Positions 18,401-26,106 of a stretch of 64,000 bases of DNA are shown one piece after another. The stretch lies in NCBI RefSeq assembly GCF_014648635.1, contig NZ_BMRM01000004.1:310001-374000 (forward strand), read 5' to 3'. The notes under the pieces are model-generated. The model ran no database searches, was not told the origin of the DNA, and saw only the letters and a program-made list of their open reading frames with translations. The translations under genes and the position numbers were made by a program. The stretch's first letter is position 1. Every line of letters starts with the position of its first letter. This DNA is from Streptomyces cinerochromogenes (GTDB lineage Bacteria; Actinomycetota; Actinomycetes; Streptomycetales; Streptomycetaceae).

Positions 18401-20284
18401 GGCGGCACGCCGTCGGCGCCGCCCGGTCGGTACGGGGGCCTCCGCCTCACCGGCGTCAGCCGCGCCGGCCACGTCACTCTCCAGGAAGGCGTCCGTAGAG
18501 GCCCGCCGGCCCCGCCGCCGACCGCCACCCTGCCCCGCGGCCGTACCGGAGTCGTCCCCCGCGGCCTCACCGGTGTCGGCGACCTGCACGGCGGCGCCGG
18601 CCGGGGCACCGGCGACCGCGCCCGCCCCGCCGCCGAGCGGCACTTCGAGGACGTACGCGCTGCCGCTCATGCCCGGCACCTCGTGCGTCTGCAGCACACC
18701 GCCGTGGGCGCGCACGATCCCGCGCACGATCGGCTCGTGCACCGGGTCGCCGCCGGAGTACGGCCCGCGCACCTCGATGCGCGCGACCTCACCGCGCTGC
18801 GCCGCGGCCACGACGACGGTGTTGTCCAGGTAACCGCCCGCCGAGACGGGCGTGTTGCCGGTGGCGTCGACCCCGGCGACGTCCGCCACGAGATGCGCGA
18901 GCGCGGTGGCGAGCCGCTGCGGGTCGACCTCGGCCTCGATGGGCGGCGCGTGGACGGCGAACTGCACCCGCCCCGGCCCGATCAGCTCGACGGCCCCGTC
19001 CACACCGGCGGCGACGACGGCGTCCAGCATCACCTTCGTACGGGTGATGTCCTCGCTGCCCGCGTCCAGCCGCTGGTAGCCCAGGACGTTGTCGATGAGG
19101 GTCGTGATGCGGGAGTAGCCGGCCGAGAGGTGGTGGAGCACCTGGTTGGCCTCGGGCCACAGCTGCCCCGCGTCGTCGGCGGCGAGCGCGGACAGCTCGC
19201 GGCGCAGCTCGTCCAGCGGCCCGCGCAGCGACTCGCCGAGCAGCGTCAGCAGCTGCTCGTGCCGCCCGGCGAGGGCCTCGTAGCGGTCCTTCTCCCGCTC
19301 GCCGAGCGCGGCGTACCGCTCCTCGCCGGCCGCCAGCTCCTCCGCGTGCTTCTCGCGCAGCTCCTCGACCTCGGTGACGTGCTGCTGGCGCAGCGCGGTC
19401 AGGTCGGAGGCGTGCTCCTCGGAGAGCCGTTCCAGCTCCTCGGCGTGCGCCTTCTCCAGCGCGGCCTTCTCCTCGACCAGGGCGTCGTACGGCCGCCGGT
19501 CGGTGAAGGTCATCACGGCGCCGACGAGCTGGTCCCCGTCGCGCACCGGCGCCGTGGTCAGATCCACCGGCACCTGCTGGTCGCCCTTGGACCACAGCAC
19601 CTGCCCGCGCACCCGGTGCTTGCGCCCGGAGCGCAGGGTGTCGGCGAGCGGCGACTCCTCGTACGGGAAGGGCGAGCCGTCGGCGCGGGAGTGCAGCACC
19701 AGCGTGTGCAGCTCCTTGCCGCCCAGCTCACCGGCCCGGTACCCCAGTATCTGGGCGGCGGCCGGATTGACGAGGACGATCCGCCCGTCGGTGTCGGTGC
19801 CCACGACACCTTCCGCGGCCGCCCGCAGGATCATCTCGGTCTGCCGCTGCGAGCGGGCCAGCTCCGCCTCGGTGTCGACGGTCCCGGACAGGTCCCGGAC
19901 GACGATCATCAGCAGCTCGTCGCCGGTGTAGCCGTAACCGTCGTAGGCCTGCTGGCCGTTCTCCAGGTTCGCGCTGGTGACCTCGACCGGGAACTCGCTC
20001 CCGTCGGTCCGCCGGGCGACCATCCGGGTCGGCTTGGTCCGTCCCGTGGGGTCCATGTGATCGGGCCGCCGCATGGACCCGGGGATCAGCCGGGAGTCGA
20101 ACTCGGGCAGCAGATCGAGCAGCCCGCGCCCCACGAGAGCCGTACCAGGCGCCTCGAAGGCCTCCAGCGCGATGGTGTTGGCGTTGACGACGGTTCCGTT
20201 GGCGTTGACCAGGACCAACGCGTCCGGCAGCGCGTCGAGTATGGCTGCGAGGCGAGCAGCGCCTCGGGATGGCCTGCTGCTCAC
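15464..20284 (-). CDS. Giant PAS / degenerate histidine kinase / receiver protein
   Basis: 1606 residues from GTG 20284, with ribosome site GGGAGGAAGG at 20291-20300. Domains: PAS 1 (about 10-135), PAS 2 (145-265), coiled coil rich in Glu/Lys (268-345), HisKA-like helices (345-410), an HATPase-like region (415-555), a Pro/Ala/Gly-rich linker of nearly 800 residues with repeated GRRRR motifs (556-1360), a receiver-like domain (about 1375-1480) and a second receiver (1483-1606). The expected SHELRTPL is replaced by GESLRGPL, so the phospho-acceptor His is missing. ATPase N- and G-box residues are also not apparent. Receiver 2 keeps acidic residues (LLIEEH), VVMDLMQ and VYTA but has AER where Lys is expected. 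It is likely a scaffold or sensor, not a classical hybrid kinase. No signal peptide or membrane helix. Monocistronic. Confidence 0.85.
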   Translation of the reverse strand: MSSRPSRGAARLAAILDALPDALVLVNANGTVVNANTIALEAFEAPGTALVGRGLLDLLPEFDSRLIPGSMRRPDHMDPTGRTKPTRMVARRTDGSEFPVEVTSANLENGQQAYDGYGYTGDELLMIVVRDLSGTVDTEAELARSQRQTEMILRAAAEGVVGTDTDGRIVLVNPAAAQILGYRAGELGGKELHTLVLHSRADGSPFPYEESPLADTLRSGRKHRVRGQVLWSKGDQQVPVDLTTAPVRDGDQLVGAVMTFTDRRPYDALVEEKAALEKAHAEELERLSEEHASDLTALRQQHVTEVEELREKHAEELAAGEERYAALGEREKDRYEALAGRHEQLLTLLGESLRGPLDELRRELSALAADDAGQLWPEANQVLHHLSAGYSRITTLIDNVLGYQRLDAGSEDITRTKVMLDAVVAAGVDGAVELIGPGRVQFAVHAPPIEAEVDPQRLATALAHLVADVAGVDATGNTPVSAGGYLDNTVVVAAAQRGEVARIEVRGPYSGGDPVHEPIVRGIVRAHGGVLQTHEVPGMSGSAYVLEVPLGGGAGAVAGAPAGAAVQVADTGEAAGDDSGTAAGQGGGRRRGRRASTDAFLESDVAGAADAGEAEAPVPTGRRRRRAAAPVEAGAAAEAEGAEAGSGGTGRRRGRPADNAGAGAETAEGEGVAEGAVVTSAEQGVGAAASNTGLGGTVPPQGVPTPTGRRARRAADAPQAALPPALPAAGAQAVPGAQAVPGAQAVPGAQAVPGEGASVVPPQAGEASSAEGAQPTGRRRRALAAAAERAAAQEAGGARTVFALPPAEADRSPDPAAPAAPAAPAMGAAVPVAPGASAPVAPDAGGPVAPMAPVAPGAGNPVVADGSPQAGTAPVPGQGQAPAQMPGQVQAPGQMPGQVQVPAQMPVSVAAVPGDEGRHDAVPLDQAEDHTPPQPHPTSAPTGRRRRAVAQPVAPGTAPAHPAPQPLPAPAAPGQAPQATAVPPVPGPAPHGVAAPGAAGQGVPVRAAGPVPPVGQPAAPGRPTVPGAQPGAADQQAAVAHPAVPAQTAPAQTTPAPAPAAPAAQAAPAQAPHATPPHGTVAQPAPTPPAQQPPAASAQAPQPPAVPAQAPQPPAAVQPGTPPAGTAVPPPGALPLPAEAGAGQVPPAGGQAAGAPQQWPGAGEAAGAAATPAPAAGTPTPGSSPRAAMPLPAEAAGGVPVDPDSTQGRAISVRTLGQGVPFARQAAQVQQPTATPPPHAPGGSGRRRKLGTPPDPATRPEPRPDQAARPHPQAEPAPGQPSLPGQPSPAAQPSVAQTTPVPGAAAVPQPSLGGQSRPAAGTEGAGRSYAIGAPEPDAAEGPEPLDGPGGAVEVADTPLPQPMDDELPPEPLDNPRRLLVWPAPDVTTQQALSDRGYRPVIVHSREEVDAQIAAFPAALFVDPLTGPITRTALQSLRQAAVAAEVPVLVTAGLGQATREAAYGADPAVLLKALAPRDSEQHPPRVLLIEEHAEIALALTATLERRGMQVARAANDNDAVTLAGQFRPNLVVMDLMQVHRRRAGIVDWLRANGQLNRTPLVVYTAAVDQADLPRLASGETVLFLAERSTSGEVQSRIVDLLARIGTN

Positions 20285-20404
20285 GAGACGCCTTCCTCCC
20301 TGTTACCGCACCTTGCCGACCGCTCGGGCCATCTTGCCAACCGGCCCGCGACGTGTCACGCGAGGGAGTCTAAGGGCATGGGTTGCGCTCGCGGCGCCGG
20401 ATGA

Positions 20405-20473
20405 GGGGGAGGTCCCACGACGAAGTGACGGCGAACGCATGACCGCATGCTCCGGCTCCCCGAGACCTCCCCC
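20405..20473. other. Long-range 10-bp inverted repeat in a gene-free stretch
   Basis: GGGGGAGGTC (20405-20414) and GACCTCCCCC (20464-20473) are exact reverse complements 49 bases apart. They lie in the 295 bases between the giant PAS protein start and the SSI gene end. This could be a structured transcript or terminator; nothing else is seen in 20285-20579. Confidence 0.4.
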
Positions 20474-20579
20474 GGACCTTTACGGAACCAATGCGTCCGC
20501 CCGGGCGCGATTCCCTCGCCCGATCGCCCCGCCCGATCGCCCCGCCAGGTTCCCTCACCTGACCGTCTCGCGCGGCTCC

Positions 20580-21050
20580 CTACGCGGACGCCCCCATATC
20601 CGGCAGCAGCGGCACCATCCGGTCCCACCGCCCGATCTCGCAGCCGTTCCCCCGGTCGTACGACGCGTCGACCGGGCGTCCGGCCCAGGTCCCGGTGACC
20701 CGGGCGGTGGCCGGGCCGCCGTAGAGCATGGTGCAGGTGCTGCCGGGGGGCACCGGCGCGAAGGGGTCCCGCCCCCAGCGCGTCTGCGCGTCGAGCGCCC
20801 GGCAGGCCCCGGCGGCGTCCGGATGCCGGCCGGCGCTGGGGTGGCAGGACACCCGGTACGTCCCGTCCCGCCCCGCACCGGCGTGCCGGACCACGACGGT
20901 GAGGTGATCCCCCTGGTCCTCGGGCCGCACGGGCGGCGGCAGGGCGCCCGCAGCGGCGGCGGGTACGGCGGTGAGCGGGGCGAGGGACGCGACGGCGCAC
21001 AGGGACGCCAGCAGAAGGCGCCGTCCGGCGCCCGGCAGCACAGAGACCAT
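20580..21050 (-). CDS. Subtilisin inhibitor-like (SSI family) secreted protein
   Basis: 156 residues. A signal peptide (1-34, GRRLLLASLCAVASLAPL core, AVPAAAA) is followed by an SSI domain of about 115 residues. The four cysteines sit in SCHPSAGRHPDAAGAC and STCTMLYGG...NGCEIG, matching the two conserved disulfides. The reactive loop is CTMLY, so the predicted P1-P1' bond is Met-Leu, as in Met-type SSI proteins aimed at subtilisin-like proteases. TWAGRPVDASYDRGNGC matches the conserved back strand. In Streptomyces these inhibitors restrain extracellular proteases during development. Monocistronic. Confidence 0.92.
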   Translation of the reverse strand: MVSVLPGAGRRLLLASLCAVASLAPLTAVPAAAAGALPPPVRPEDQGDHLTVVVRHAGAGRDGTYRVSCHPSAGRHPDAAGACRALDAQTRWGRDPFAPVPPGSTCTMLYGGPATARVTGTWAGRPVDASYDRGNGCEIGRWDRMVPLLPDMGASA

Positions 21051-21304
21051 GCCCGGTCCAACGCGGATCCGGCGGAGACGTTGCGCCCAACCCCTCCCTC
21101 GGCCCTCCCTCGGCCGTCCCTCGTCCTTCGCGCCGGCTCCCGCCGGTCTCCGCCGGACCCCTCCGGCTCCCGCCGGTCCCCTCCGGCTCCCGCCCGCTGC
21201 CTCCCTGCTCCCCTGGCGTTCCCCGGCCGCCCGCCTGCCCCTCTCCTGCTCCTCCTGCCCTCTCCCCTCGCGACCCTGCCGCCCCTCTCGCCCCTCTTGC
21301 CCCT
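21051..21304. other. Gene-free stretch with a polypyrimidine tract
   Basis: From about 21094 to 21310 the plus strand is nearly all C and T with few purines, in degenerate repeats such as CCTCCCTCGGC and CCCCTCTCG. No gene is supported. Such strand-asymmetric tracts can form triplexes or stall polymerases; function unknown. Confidence 0.6.
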
Positions 21305-21344
21305 CTCGCCCCGCCGGGCGAAGCCCTTTGCCCTGCGGGGCGAG
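21305..21344 (+). terminator. 10-bp hairpin ahead of the tRNA pair
   Basis: CTCGCCCCGC (21305-21314) pairs exactly with GCGGGGCGAG (21335-21344); the 20-base loop can form an inner GGGC/GCCC stem. It lies about 90 bases before tRNA-Ser(GCU). It may insulate the tRNA promoter. Confidence 0.5.
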
Positions 21345-21437
21345 TGCCTAGTACCGTGGGGGGCGATTGGTGACGCGGTGCTCGACTGTGTCATCATCTG
21401 CACGCACCACTCGCGCGCTCGCGTGAGCGGTTGTGCT

Positions 21438-21528
21438 GGAGGCGTCGCCTAGTCCGGTCTATGGCGCCGCACTGCTAATGCGGTTTGGGCCTTAAAGCCC
21501 ATCGAGGGTTCAAATCCCTCCGCCTCCG
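21438..21528 (+). tRNA. tRNA-Ser (anticodon GCU)
   Basis: 91-nt class II tRNA. Acceptor arms GGAGGCG (21438-21444) and CGCCTCC (21521-21527), discriminator G. Anticodon stem CCGCA/TGCGG with loop CTGCTAA gives GCU. A long variable arm (TTTGGGCCTTAAAGCCCA) and the T-arm GAGGGTTCAAATCCCTC are present. No encoded CCA. Confidence 0.97.
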
Positions 21529-21537
21529 CCCCGATCC

Positions 21538-21568
21538 CGAAGCCCCGGTCCCCAGGACCGGGGCTTCG
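21538..21568 (+). terminator. Terminator of tRNA-Ser(GCU)
   Basis: 14-bp perfect arms (21538-21551, 21555-21568) around a 3-base loop, 9 bases after the tRNA. Confidence 0.9.
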
Positions 21569-21733
21569 GCGTTCCCCGGCTTCGGGTGCCCTGACCGAGT
21601 GCTCTGGACGTTTTCGCAGGTCACAAGGGGTGTACGGATCGGATTTCACATGACGGCGGCAGTCATGTAATGTTCTTCCTGTCGCCGCGAGCGGGCCGAA
21701 AGGACCGGGAGCGGGGGCGAAACAAAAGAACAA

Positions 21734-21806
21734 GCACTCGTAGCTTAACGGATAGAGCATCTGACTACGGATCAGAAGGTTGCAGGTTCGAATCCTGCCG
21801 AGTGCA
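21734..21806 (+). tRNA. tRNA-Arg (anticodon ACG)
   Basis: 73-nt tRNA. Acceptor arms GCACTCG (21734-21740) and CGAGTGC (21799-21805), discriminator A. Anticodon stem TCTGA/TCAGA with loop CTACGGA gives ACG (read as ICG after deamination by TadA, which is encoded near 51 kb). T-arm GCAGGTTCGAATCCTGC. Confidence 0.97.
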
Positions 21807-21812
21807 CACGGA

Positions 21813-21844
21813 CAAGAGGCCCCGGAGAAATCCGGGGCCTCTTG
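21813..21844 (+). terminator. Terminator of tRNA-Arg(ACG)
   Basis: 14-bp perfect stem (21813-21826, 21831-21844) with GAAA loop, 6 bases after the tRNA. Confidence 0.92.
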
Positions 21845-22408
21845 CGTTTCGGGGGCGTCACCAGTGACCTACCCACCGCTCGTACACCGCACAGGCAGAC
21901 AACTTCCCTCCTGCGCTCACGACTTGCGGCCCCGCACGCCGGGGCCTCTCCGGCGGAGGAACAGGTCTGTCCATGTCCGCCGTCCGGCGGCGGGCGAGGC
22001 GGCGGTTCGACGTCGAGGTGGCGAGGCGACCCGGGCAGCCGCTGTTCCGAGCGCGGACAGGAGCGTCGCCGCATGCCGGCGGACGACCACGATGACCAGC
22101 TGGTGACCTGAGCCGGAGACGTGCCTCGGACGGTGGCCGTCCGAGTGCGAAAAATCCGCTGATCGATCGGTGAAGGGTCGTTTCGCGTCGAATGTCGGAG
22201 GGGACCCGCACCGCACGCCGCCGGAGTGCCGAAGCGCCGCCGACGCAGGCCGGCGGCGGAACCACCGTTCCGCCTGATCCGGGTGAGCGGCCCGCAGAGG
22301 CGTGCCGGAGCCACGGGCCCCGTCACAGCGGTTTCCGAGAGCCAGGCTCTTTGCGCCGTCTCGTCATCGCCGTGCCGCGGTCATGCCGCGACACCGAGAG
22401 AAGTCATC
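21845..22408. other. 564-base stretch without a supported gene
   Basis: Open frames exist on both strands but none has a ribosome site, recognisable motif or convincing start. Codon-position GC is less regular than in flanking genes. It may be a decayed gene or a long leader of the formaldehyde-dehydrogenase-like gene. Confidence 0.45.
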
Positions 22409-23584
22409 ATGAAGGCAGCGGTATACGAAGGACCGCGATCGGTCACCGTGAAGAACGTGCCGGACGCGAAGATCGAGCACCCCTGCGACATCATCGTCAA
22501 GATCACCACGACCAACATCTGTGGTTCGGACCTGCACATGTACGAGGGCCGTACCTCGTTCGAGTCCGGCCGCACCCTGGGACACGAGAACCTGGGCCAG
22601 GTCGTGGAGGTCGGCCCGGCCGTCCGCAAGGTCCAGGTGGGCGAGTACGTGGTGCTGCCCTTCAACATCGCCTGCGGCTTCTGCAAGCAGTGCGAGCGGG
22701 GGCTGACCAACTACTGCCTGACCATGCAGCCGGAACCCGACCTCGCCGGAGCCGCCTACGGATTCGCCGACATGGGCCCCTACCAGGGCGGCCAGGCGGA
22801 GCTGCTGCGCGTGCCCTACGGCGACTTCAACGCGCTGCGTCTGGGCGAGGACGCCGCCGAGCGGCAGACCGACTACGTGATGCTCGCCGACATCTTCCCC
22901 ACCGGCTATCACGCCACCGAGATGGCCCACGTCAAGCCGGGCGACCAGACCATCGTCTTCGGTGCCGGTCCGGTCGGGCTGATGGCGACCTACTCCGCCC
23001 TCCTCAAGGGGGCCGGCCGCGTCTGGACGGCCGACCACCAGCCCGACCGGCTGCGCAAGGCGGAGGAGATCGGGGCCATCCCGATCAACACCGCCGAACA
23101 GAACCCGGCGGAGGTCGTCAAGGAGGCCACCCTCGGTCTGGGTGCCGACAACGGCTGCGAATGCGTCGGCTACCAGGCACACGACCCCCAGGGACACGAG
23201 GACGCCAGCCTCACGCTCAACGGCCTGATCGACTCGGTCAGGTTCACCGGTGACATCGGCGTGGTGGGCGTCTTCCTGCCCCAGGACCCCGGCGGCGCGG
23301 AGGCCCAGGGCGAGCTGGAGGCCCAGGGCAAGGTCCCGATCGACTTCGGCCTGATGTGGTTCAAGGGCCAGCGGATGGGGACCGGGCAGGCACCGGTGAA
23401 GAAGTACAACCGGGCGCTGCGGGACCTGATCGCCGGCGGGAAGGCCAAGCCGAGCTTCGTCGTCTCCCACGAACTCGGCCTGGACGAGGCCCCCACCGCC
23501 TACGAGCACTTCGACGCCCGTGACGAGGGCTGGACCAAGGTCGTCCTGCACCCCGACGGACACGGCAACGGCCACAAGCGGTAG
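22409..23584 (+). CDS. Zinc-dependent, glutathione-independent formaldehyde dehydrogenase-like protein
   Basis: 391 residues, MDR (zinc alcohol dehydrogenase) superfamily. NICGSDLHMYEGR carries the catalytic Cys, GHENLGQVVEVG the catalytic His/Glu, and CGFCKQCERGLTNYC the four structural-zinc cysteines. The Rossmann motif is FGAGPVGL. The acidic insert after PQDPGGAEAQ and the overall length fit the glutathione-independent formaldehyde dehydrogenase/dismutase subgroup. ATG 22409 is preceded by GAGAGAAG. It is paralogous, with exactly the same length, to the gene at 24825-26000. A strong terminator follows. Likely role: NAD-linked detoxification of formaldehyde or related aldehydes. Confidence 0.87.
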   Translation: MKAAVYEGPRSVTVKNVPDAKIEHPCDIIVKITTTNICGSDLHMYEGRTSFESGRTLGHENLGQVVEVGPAVRKVQVGEYVVLPFNIACGFCKQCERGLTNYCLTMQPEPDLAGAAYGFADMGPYQGGQAELLRVPYGDFNALRLGEDAAERQTDYVMLADIFPTGYHATEMAHVKPGDQTIVFGAGPVGLMATYSALLKGAGRVWTADHQPDRLRKAEEIGAIPINTAEQNPAEVVKEATLGLGADNGCECVGYQAHDPQGHEDASLTLNGLIDSVRFTGDIGVVGVFLPQDPGGAEAQGELEAQGKVPIDFGLMWFKGQRMGTGQAPVKKYNRALRDLIAGGKAKPSFVVSHELGLDEAPTAYEHFDARDEGWTKVVLHPDGHGNGHKR

Positions 23585-23639
23585 GGAGCACAGGGCCGCC
23601 GCCCGCCTGCCCCCCAGGGCCGGGCCGGCCGACGAGCGG

Positions 23640-23671
23640 CGTCCGACCCCGGCTCCGGCCGGGGTCGGACG
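23640..23671 (+). terminator. Terminator after the first formaldehyde-dehydrogenase-like gene
   Basis: Perfect 14-bp arms (23640-23653, 23658-23671) with a TCCG loop, 56 bases after the stop. The rest of the 305-base gap (23585-23889) holds the direct repeat below and presumably a promoter. Confidence 0.88.
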
Positions 23672-23810
23672 CACCTGTCAGCTGCGCTCCTGTCGTACCC
23701 GGCAGCGCCGGTCAACCGTGTCCGGCTCACCACTGCGACGCCGGTAGGCGACGGAAGCCGAGGATTGGTTGCGGTCCACGCGGAAACTCCGCCTTTGTCC
23801 GCTCTGTGCC

Positions 23811-23843
23811 GTTCACCTTCTCGCTGGAGTTCACCTTCTCGCT
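23811..23843 (+). repeat. 15-bp direct repeat upstream of the SRPBCC gene
   Basis: GTTCACCTTCTCGCT occurs at 23811-23825 and 23829-23843, period 18, ending 46 bases before the SRPBCC start. It could be a tandem regulator site. Confidence 0.7.
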
Positions 23844-23889
23844 CAAGCGGCCCGCCTTCCGTTCACCTCACCGCACGTGGGGAGCACTC

Positions 23890-24828
23890 ATGAAGACAGA
23901 CCCCCGTTCCACCTCCCGCCTCCAGCACGATCCGCTCGTCCGGGGCCTCGGCTGGGCCAGCGCGCTCCTGGGCGTGCCGCAGGTCGTCGCCCCGGCGGGC
24001 TTCGCCCGGGCCCTGGGCGTGGGCGACGCCTTCCGGCACCGCTCGGCCACGACCGCCGTCGGGGTGCGCGAGCTGGCGGCGGCGACCGGGCTGCTGGGGC
24101 GGCCGCACCCCGCCTGGCTCTGGGGCCGCGTCGGCGGCGACCTCATGGACCTGACGATGCTGACCCGGGCCCTGAAGAACCACAACGGCCGCGGCCTCGG
24201 CCGCACCGTTGCCGCGACCGCCGCGGTCACCGCCCTCACGGCCACGGACGTCTACGCGGCCGTGACCCGCACCCGTAGGAGCACCCCCATGGAACTGACC
24301 GCGACCACCACCGTCAGCCGGCCCCCGGACGAGGTCTACGCCCTCTGGAGGGACCTGGAGCGACTGCCGGACTTCATGGCGCACCTGGAGGAGGTGCGCG
24401 TCACCGGCCCGCGCACCAGTCACTGGCGGGCCGGCGCGCCGTTCGGCAAGGCGGTCGAATGGGACGCCGAGACCACGGAGGAAGTCGCCGGCCGGCTGAT
24501 CGCCTGGCGGTCGGTGGACGGCGCCGACATCGACAACTCCGGCGAGGTCCACTTCGTCCCCGCCCCCGGCGGCCGGGGCACGGAGATCCGGGTGACCCTC
24601 CGCTACGACCTGCCCGGCGGGGCGCTGGGCAAGGCCGCGGCGCGCTACTTCGGCGAGGAACCGCACCAGCAGCTGGACGACGACCTGCGCCGCTTCAAGC
24701 AGATCGCGGAGACCGGCGAGGTCGTCCGCTCCGAGGGCGCCCCCGGCGGCAAGCGGGCCCGCGGCGAGTTCCCGCAGCACCCGGCCCGGCCGCTGACCGA
24801 GGACGAACTGAAGGAGGCCCTGGCATGA
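23890..24828 (+). CDS. SRPBCC (cyclase/dehydrase-like) protein with N-terminal membrane region
   Basis: 312 residues from ATG 23890, behind GGGGAG. Residues 1-135 contain hydrophobic, Ala-rich helices (GLGWASALLGVPQVVAP, TVAATAAVTALTATDVYAAV) like small DoxX/DUF4267-type membrane domains. Residues about 138-280 form an SRPBCC lipid-binding domain: ATTTVSRPPDEVYALWRDLE, LPDFMAHLEEVRVTG, ITWRS-like RLIAWRSVDG and TEIRVTLRYDLPGGALGKAAARYFGEEP in pieces. The fold typically binds hydrophobic ligands. The stop overlaps the next ATG (ATGA), so it is coupled to the second dehydrogenase; it may bind or present its substrate, which is inference. Confidence 0.82.
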   Translation: MKTDPRSTSRLQHDPLVRGLGWASALLGVPQVVAPAGFARALGVGDAFRHRSATTAVGVRELAAATGLLGRPHPAWLWGRVGGDLMDLTMLTRALKNHNGRGLGRTVAATAAVTALTATDVYAAVTRTRRSTPMELTATTTVSRPPDEVYALWRDLERLPDFMAHLEEVRVTGPRTSHWRAGAPFGKAVEWDAETTEEVAGRLIAWRSVDGADIDNSGEVHFVPAPGGRGTEIRVTLRYDLPGGALGKAAARYFGEEPHQQLDDDLRRFKQIAETGEVVRSEGAPGGKRARGEFPQHPARPLTEDELKEALA

Positions 24829-26000
24829 AGGCGAACTGCTGGACGGGACGCAACTCGGTCGAGGTGCAGGACGTCCCCGAACCCTCGATCCTGAACAGCC
24901 GCGACGCCATCGTGAAGATCACCTCGACGGCGATCTGCGGCTCCGACCTCCATCTGCTCGACGGCTACGTCCCCACCATGCAAAAGGGCGACATCATGGG
25001 CCACGAGTTCATGGGAGAGGTCGTCGAGGTCGGCCCCGGCATCACCGACGGCCGACTGCGTGTCGGGGACCGGGTCGTCGTGCCCTTCCCCATCGCCTGC
25101 GGCGCCTGCGCGTCCTGCCGCGCGGAGCTGTACTCGTGCTGCGAGAACACCAACCCCAACGCCGGCATCTCGGAGAAGTTCTTCGGTCACCCCACTGCCG
25201 GCATCTACGGCTACTCCCACCTCACCGGCGGCTTCGCCGGCGGCCAGGCCGAGTACGCCCGTGTGGTGCTCGCCGACGCCAACGCCCTGAAGATCGAGTC
25301 GGACCTCACCGACGAGCAGGTGCTGTTCCTGTCCGACATCCTGCCGACCGGGTACATGGGCGCCGACATGTGCGACATCCAGGAAGGTGACGTCGTCGCC
25401 GTCTGGGGCGCCGGTCCGGTCGGCCAGTTCGCCATGGACAGCGCCCGCGTCCTGGGTGCGGAGAAGGTCATCGCGATCGACAAGGAGACCTACCGGCTCG
25501 ACATGGCCGCCGCCCAGGGCTACACCACCATCGACTTCGAGGACACCGACGTACGGTCCGCCCTGCTCGAACTCACCGGCGGCCGGGGCCCCGACAAGTG
25601 CATCGACGCGGTCGGGATGGAGGCCACCCACGGCGCCTCCCACGTCCACCTCTACGACCGCGCCAAGCAGGCGGTCCGCTCCGAGACCGACCGGCCACAC
25701 GCCCTGCGCCAGGCCATCCTGTCCTGCCGCAGCGGCGGCGTGGTGTCGGTCATCGGCGTCTACGGCGGACTGATCGACAAGTTCCCGGCGGGTGCCTGGA
25801 TGAACAGGTCCCTGACCCTGCGCACCGGGCAGTGCCACGTGCACACGTACATGAAGCCGCTGCTGGGCCTGATCGAGCAGGGCAAGATCGACCCCACCCG
25901 GATCATCACCCACCGGCTGCCCCTGACCGAGGCGCCGACCGGCTACGACCTGTTCAAGAACAAGAAGGACCACTGCGAGAAGGTCGTCCTCAAGCCGTGA
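24825..26000 (+). CDS. Zinc-dependent alcohol / formaldehyde dehydrogenase-like protein (second paralogue)
   Basis: 391 residues. MDR landmarks: AICGSDLHLLDGY (catalytic Cys), MGHEFMGEVVEVG (catalytic His and Glu), a structural-zinc loop CGACASCRAELYSCCE with an extra Cys, and the Rossmann motif WGAGPVGQF. The long insertion with NTNPNAGISEKFFGHPTAG is typical of formaldehyde dehydrogenase-like members. It overlaps the SRPBCC stop by 4 bases. Identity to the gene at 22409-23584 appears moderate, so this is an older duplication. It ends convergently with the catalase-like gene. Confidence 0.87.
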   Translation: MKANCWTGRNSVEVQDVPEPSILNSRDAIVKITSTAICGSDLHLLDGYVPTMQKGDIMGHEFMGEVVEVGPGITDGRLRVGDRVVVPFPIACGACASCRAELYSCCENTNPNAGISEKFFGHPTAGIYGYSHLTGGFAGGQAEYARVVLADANALKIESDLTDEQVLFLSDILPTGYMGADMCDIQEGDVVAVWGAGPVGQFAMDSARVLGAEKVIAIDKETYRLDMAAAQGYTTIDFEDTDVRSALLELTGGRGPDKCIDAVGMEATHGASHVHLYDRAKQAVRSETDRPHALRQAILSCRSGGVVSVIGVYGGLIDKFPAGAWMNRSLTLRTGQCHVHTYMKPLLGLIEQGKIDPTRIITHRLPLTEAPTGYDLFKNKKDHCEKVVLKP

Positions 26001-26106
26001 GGGGCCCGCGCCTTGCTCGTTTCGAGGGCGTACGGGGTGAGGCGTACGGGGCGATGGGAATCGGTGGGCACGGGCGGTGGGCACGGGCCGCGTTCGGTGT
26101 GGCGTG

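Noticed and set aside
21858..22265. Minus-strand frame in the 21.8-22.4 kb gap
   Set aside because: No ribosome site, no recognisable motif and irregular codon bias.
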